From: JBQDBK01 sp052090825
GTDB taxonomy: Bacteria > Bacillota > Clostridia > Tissierellales > Peptoniphilaceae
DNA length: 8,482 bases
NCBI GenBank assembly: GCA_052090825.1
Contig: JBQDBK010000030.1
Span: forward strand, 1-8,482
Reading direction: 5' to 3'
Positions 5,296 to 8,482 of this stretch are shown in pieces. Within the stretch, counting starts at the first letter, position 1, and each line of letters starts with the position of its first letter. The notes beneath the pieces were generated by a model that had not been told where the DNA came from, did not search any database, and was given only the letters and a program-made list of their open reading frames with translations. Both the position numbers and the translations under genes were made by a program.

Positions 5296-6516
5296 ATGAA
5301 AAAAATTAATAAAGTTGTACTTGCTTATTCAGGTGGTTTAGATACCTCAGTTATAATGTCATGGTTAATAGAAAACTATGTATGTGAAGTAATTGCTGTT
5401 TCTGCAGATGTAGGACAAGAAGATGAATTAGATGGACTAGTTGAAAAAGCAAAAAATTCAGGAGCTTCAAAATGCCTTATTGAAGATTTAACACAAGAAT
5501 TTGTTGAAGAATTTATTTTAAAAACTTTAAAAGCTGGAGCTAAATATGAAGGTGATTATTTACTTGGAACAGCTTTTGCAAGACCTATAATAGCAAAAAA
5601 ATTAGTCGAAATAGCTCATAAAGAAAATGCTGATGCTATAGTTCATGGATGTACAGGTAAAGGAAATGACCAAATTCGTTTTGAAACTGCCATTAGACAC
5701 TTTGATCCAGATATAGAAATAATTGCACCTTGGAGAATATGGGATATTAAATCAAGAGAAGATGCTCTGGAATATGCCAAATCAAGAAATATACCAATTA
5801 AATCTAATAAGGGTTCAGTTTATTCAGAAGATAGAAATATTTGGCATATATCTCACGAAGGTCTAGATTTAGAAAATCCTGCTAATGAAGCTAATTTAGA
5901 AAAAGTTTTAACTCTATCTAAATCTCCTTTTAAGGCTCCAGATAAGGCTACTTCCTTAGAAATTCAATTTGAAAAAGGAATTCCTGTTTCTATAAATGGA
6001 GAAAATTTAAGTCCTATAGAAATTATTAAAAAGCTAAATAAAATAGGTGGAGATAATGCTATAGGAATAGATGATATCATTGAAAATAGACTAATTGGAA
6101 TGAAAGTTAGAGGCATATATGAAAATCCAGCTGGAGCAATCCTATATAAAGCTCATAAAATTTTAGAAAATTTAGTTTTAGACAAAGAAACTTCTCATTA
6201 TAAAGAGCTTATTTCGATTAAATTTGGTCAATTAGTTTATAATGGACTATGGTTTACTACACTAAGAGAAGCCTTAAGTGAGTTTGTAGATAAAACTCAA
6301 GAGAGAGTTACAGGAACAGTAAAACTAAACTTATATAAAGGAAACATAATTAATGCTGGAGTTACTTCTAAATATTCTCTATTTAACGAAAGTTATGCTA
6401 CCTTTAGTGCTGATGAAGTATATAATCAATATGACTCTCAAGGTTACGTAAATCTTTATGCCTTACCTACAAGAGTAGAAGCTCTTATGAAGAAGAAAGT
6501 ATTGGGTGATTTATAA
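5296..6516 (+). CDS. argG: Argininosuccinate synthase
   Basis: This cytoplasmic enzyme joins citrulline and aspartate, using ATP (to AMP and PPi), to give argininosuccinate, the next-to-last step of arginine synthesis. The 406-residue length is normal. The PP-loop ATP site is AYSGGLDTS (residues 10-18). The substrate-binding motif HGCTGKGNDQIRFE is at 117-130, and LLGTAFARPIIAKKLVEIA precedes it. SEDRNIWHISHEGLDLENP corresponds to the conserved synthetase segment that contacts substrate, and the C-terminal helix (VEALMKKKVLGDL) is intact. GGAGGAG (5284-5290) precedes the ATG at proper spacing. Expression should depend on passing both T-box terminators. It is followed at once by argH; no argCJBDF genes are visible, so the pair could serve full synthesis or only recycle imported citrulline. 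Confidence 0.97.
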   Translation: MKKINKVVLAYSGGLDTSVIMSWLIENYVCEVIAVSADVGQEDELDGLVEKAKNSGASKCLIEDLTQEFVEEFILKTLKAGAKYEGDYLLGTAFARPIIAKKLVEIAHKENADAIVHGCTGKGNDQIRFETAIRHFDPDIEIIAPWRIWDIKSREDALEYAKSRNIPIKSNKGSVYSEDRNIWHISHEGLDLENPANEANLEKVLTLSKSPFKAPDKATSLEIQFEKGIPVSINGENLSPIEIIKKLNKIGGDNAIGIDDIIENRLIGMKVRGIYENPAGAILYKAHKILENLVLDKETSHYKELISIKFGQLVYNGLWFTTLREALSEFVDKTQERVTGTVKLNLYKGNIINAGVTSKYSLFNESYATFSADEVYNQYDSQGYVNLYALPTRVEALMKKKVLGDL

Positions 6517-7920
6517 ATGAATTTATACAAGGGAAGATTTGATAAAGAAATTGATGAACTTGCTAAAGAATTTAATTCATCTATAAAATTAGACGAAAGA
6601 CTTTATGCTGTTGATATACAAGGTTCTTTGGCTCATAGTAAAATGTTAAATAAACAAAAAATAATATCCGACCAAGACTTTCAAGCAATTGATAGAGGAT
6701 TAAAAAGTATATTAGAAGATATAGAAAATAAAAAACTTGTAATTGATAACAAGGCTGAAGATATCCATATGTTTATTGAAGAAGAATTAACAAAAAGAAT
6801 TGGAGACGCTGGTAAAAAGCTCCATACTGCAAGATCTAGAAATGACCAAGTCGCTTTGGATATAAAACTATATTCTAAAGAAAAAATTATAGAAATAATT
6901 AAAAACTTATTTATCCTTGAGGAAAGTTTTATTAAGTTAGCAAAAGAAAATTTGGAGAGCTTAATGCCTGGTTACACACATTTGCAAATTGCCCAACCTA
7001 TTACTATGGGACATCATCTTATGGCCTATGTCCAAATGTTCAAAAGGGACATCTCACGATTTATAGATAGTTTAAATAGACTTAACTATTCTCCTCTTGG
7101 ATCCTGTGCTTTAGCAACTACAACTTATGATATTGATAGATTTTTTACAAGTGATGAATTAAGATTTAAGGCGCCAACCCTAAACAGTTTAGATTCAGTT
7201 TCAGATAGAGACCATATATTAGAAATCTCCTTTAATATATCTACCTTAATGATGCACTTATCGAGATTTTGTGAAGAGATTATTATTTTCTCATCACAAG
7301 AATTTGGATTTATTAGTTTAGATGAAGCTTACTCTACAGGTTCATCAATTATGCCACAGAAAAAGAATCCTGATATAGCAGAATTAATAAGATCAAAATG
7401 TTCGAGAGTTTATGGTAACCTAATGTCTTCTCTGACTATGTTAAAAGGGTTACCCCTAAGCTATAATAAAGACCTTCAAGAAGATAAGGTATATCTATTT
7501 GATAGTATTGATACTTGTATTAATTCAATTAAACTTCTAGATAAAATGGCTTCAAGTATGTACATTAATACTAATAAACTAAGAGAAATGTCCAATAAAG
7601 GATTTATTAATGCTACAGATTGTGCTGACTATCTAGTTAAAAAAGGACTTCCTTTTAGAGACGCTTACACAATTACTGGTCAGATCGTTAAATATTGTAT
7701 TGCTAATAAGTTTAGCCTAATGGAACTTTCTCTTGAAGATTTTAAAGGTTTTTCTAATTATTTCGAAGAAGATGTTTTTAAATATTTAGATTTAGATTAT
7801 ATACTATCCACTCGAAAAGTATTTGGCGGTCCTTCTAAAGAAGCAGTTGAAATTCAAATAGACTTAACAAAAAAAGAATTAAAAGAATATAAAAATGCTA
7901 TTTTAAAATTTATAGAATAA
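6517..7920 (+). CDS. argH: Argininosuccinate lyase
   Basis: The enzyme splits argininosuccinate into arginine and fumarate, the last step of arginine synthesis, as a cytoplasmic homotetramer of the fumarase/aspartase superfamily. The three conserved regions are present: HTARSRNDQ (residues 103-111), GYTHLQIAQP with Thr154 and His155 (152-161), and the flexible signature loop STGSSIMPQKKNPD (273-286) with the catalytic Ser276/277. At 467 residues it matches the family. Its ATG follows the argG stop with no gap, and GGGTGA at the end of argG is the only ribosome site, so the two genes are probably translationally coupled. The stop codon lies inside the downstream terminator hairpin. Confidence 0.97.
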   Translation: MNLYKGRFDKEIDELAKEFNSSIKLDERLYAVDIQGSLAHSKMLNKQKIISDQDFQAIDRGLKSILEDIENKKLVIDNKAEDIHMFIEEELTKRIGDAGKKLHTARSRNDQVALDIKLYSKEKIIEIIKNLFILEESFIKLAKENLESLMPGYTHLQIAQPITMGHHLMAYVQMFKRDISRFIDSLNRLNYSPLGSCALATTTYDIDRFFTSDELRFKAPTLNSLDSVSDRDHILEISFNISTLMMHLSRFCEEIIIFSSQEFGFISLDEAYSTGSSIMPQKKNPDIAELIRSKCSRVYGNLMSSLTMLKGLPLSYNKDLQEDKVYLFDSIDTCINSIKLLDKMASSMYINTNKLREMSNKGFINATDCADYLVKKGLPFRDAYTITGQIVKYCIANKFSLMELSLEDFKGFSNYFEEDVFKYLDLDYILSTRKVFGGPSKEAVEIQIDLTKKELKEYKNAILKFIE

Positions 7921-7954
7921 AGTGTAAATTCTAACTTACACTTTATTCTATAAA
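7909..7954. terminator. Long hairpin between argH and the convergent permease gene
   Basis: A perfect 19-bp inverted repeat (7909-7927 with 7936-7954) has the loop ATTCTAAC. The inner core (AGTGTAA/TTACACT) followed by TTATTCTAT can act as a terminator for argH, and the mirror arrangement serves the minus strand. The tail is T-rich rather than a pure T-run. Confidence 0.8.
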
Positions 7955-7960
7955 CTATAT

Positions 7961-8308
7961 TTATTTTCTAAGCCTATCAACAATACTTTCTTTGTTAAAA
8001 TTTTTATTTGCATTTATATTTATAAAATATGCCATTATTATAAATATAATAAAAATTATTAGAATTCCATTATAACTATTTTCTCCTTTATAAAACCATA
8101 ATAGATCTTCTATATTAGTTGAAATAAAAGTATTAAAGAGAAAAGTTACAATAAGGCTTAGACCTAAAGCAATTAATATTGAAAAAATAGACTCTAGAAA
8201 TAATAGTTTTTTCATTTGTTTATTAGTCATACCTATAGCTTGTAATACTGCCAATTCTTTTCTCCTTGAAATAATTGATGTAGCAACAGAATTAAAATAA
8301 TTTAAAAT
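7961..8308 (-). CDS. FtsX/MacB-type ABC transporter permease, C-terminal fragment
   Basis: About 115 residues of the end of a large permease are present. SIISRRKELAVLQAIGMTNK is the conserved cytoplasmic segment after the antepenultimate membrane helix of FtsX-domain permeases. It is followed by a hydrophobic helix (ESIFSILIALGLSLIVTF), an outer loop, a last helix (GILIIFIIFIIMAYFI) and the typical tail ending ESIVDRLRK. Such permeases work with a cytoplasmic ATPase to move peptides or lipids, or to sense antimicrobial peptides. The frame reads back as ILNYFNSVATSII and then meets a TGA at 8314-8312, whereas full permeases continue upstream for hundreds of residues. An internal ATG at 8229 or GTG/TTG-type start near 8254 would not be real. 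The gene is cut at about 8307 by unrelated sequence. Confidence 0.85.
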   Translation of the reverse strand: MLNYFNSVATSIISRRKELAVLQAIGMTNKQMKKLLFLESIFSILIALGLSLIVTFLFNTFISTNIEDLLWFYKGENSYNGILIIFIIFIIMAYFININANKNFNKESIVDRLRK

Positions 8309-8482
8309 GGATCAATCAGTTGCAACTTTAAGAGCAGAAAATATCATAAAATCTTACAAAGGAGTTAACGTCGTGAAAGGTGTTTCTTTGGAAGTGAGTC
8401 AGGGAGAAATCGTCGGTTTGCTTGGACCAAATGGTGCAGGGAAAACAACTTCGATGCGAATTTTAATGGATGTTTTCGAAGG
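8307..8482 (+). CDS. ABC transporter ATPase N-terminus, LptB-like, foreign to the rest (partial)
   Basis: The frame opens at ATG 8307 and runs off the right edge, giving 58 residues. It starts MDQSVATLRAENIIKSYKG and reaches Walker A at GLLGPNGAGKTTS (residues 37-49). LRAENI-KSYKG and V-GVSLEVSQGEIVGLLGPN are very like the N-terminus of LptB, the lipopolysaccharide-export ATPase of Gram-negative bacteria. After Walker A, LptB normally reads FYMIVG, but here it reads MRILMDVFEG, more like drug-efflux ATPases. There is no ribosome site before the ATG. By my count GC is 69 of 176 (39%) with seven CpG, against 35 of 140 (25%) and no CpG in 8161-8300. An lptB-like gene does not belong in a Gram-positive genome; chimeric assembly is the simplest explanation. 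Confidence 0.7.
   Translation, partial: MDQSVATLRAENIIKSYKGVNVVKGVSLEVSQGEIVGLLGPNGAGKTTSMRILMDVFE

Noticed and set aside
1..8482. CRISPR array, tRNA, rRNA, insertion sequence or phage genes
   Set aside because: No regular repeat-spacer pattern, cloverleaf, transposase motif or terminal inverted repeats were found. The window is mostly housekeeping genes.

Overview
This is low-GC, AT-codon-rich DNA from a Gram-positive anaerobe of the Firmicutes. A tRNA-sensing T-box leader, strong AGGAGG ribosome sites, TTGACA/TATAAT promoters, intrinsic terminators and a standalone rpsD all point that way. The protein set (M18 aminopeptidase, Nim-like flavoprotein, DUF2007 protein) fits a clostridial or Tissierellia-like lineage; the genus is a guess.

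Layout. Positions 1-860 (minus) hold the N-terminal two thirds of an amidohydrolase of the MTA/SAH-deaminase type, running off the left edge. It diverges from rpsD (1005-1601, plus), and the two promoters lie back to back. rpsD ends in a strong terminator and is followed by a 91-residue DUF2007-type protein (1698-1973). That gene converges, through a shared bidirectional terminator, on a minus-strand two-gene operon: an M18 aminopeptidase (3949-2561) and a Nim/pyridoxamine-oxidase-like flavoprotein (2558-2007). Positions 4041-4158 hold nothing recognisable. Positions 4735-4159 (minus) carry a DJ-1/PfpI-family gene broken twice, by a one-base insertion just after the start codon and by an in-frame TAA.

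Positions 4908-5295 hold a promoter and T-box leader for argG (5296-6516) and argH (6517-7920). These convert citrulline and aspartate to argininosuccinate and then to arginine and fumarate. The candidate specifier codon is AGG (Arg), so uncharged tRNA-Arg would switch on the last two steps of arginine synthesis. The most notable feature is that the antiterminator/terminator module of this T-box is present twice in tandem (56 of 60 bases identical, 82-base offset) behind a single specifier stem. All four differences leave both alternative folds intact.

argH converges, through a long perfect hairpin, on the C-terminal piece of an FtsX/MacB-type ABC permease (8308-7961, minus). At about 8307 the sequence changes abruptly: the permease frame ends where more residues are expected, GC rises from about 25% to 39%, CpG appears, and the opposite strand opens an ABC ATPase that starts like LptB of Gram-negative bacteria. 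I read the last 176 bases as foreign to the rest, most likely an assembly chimera and less likely a real rearrangement.
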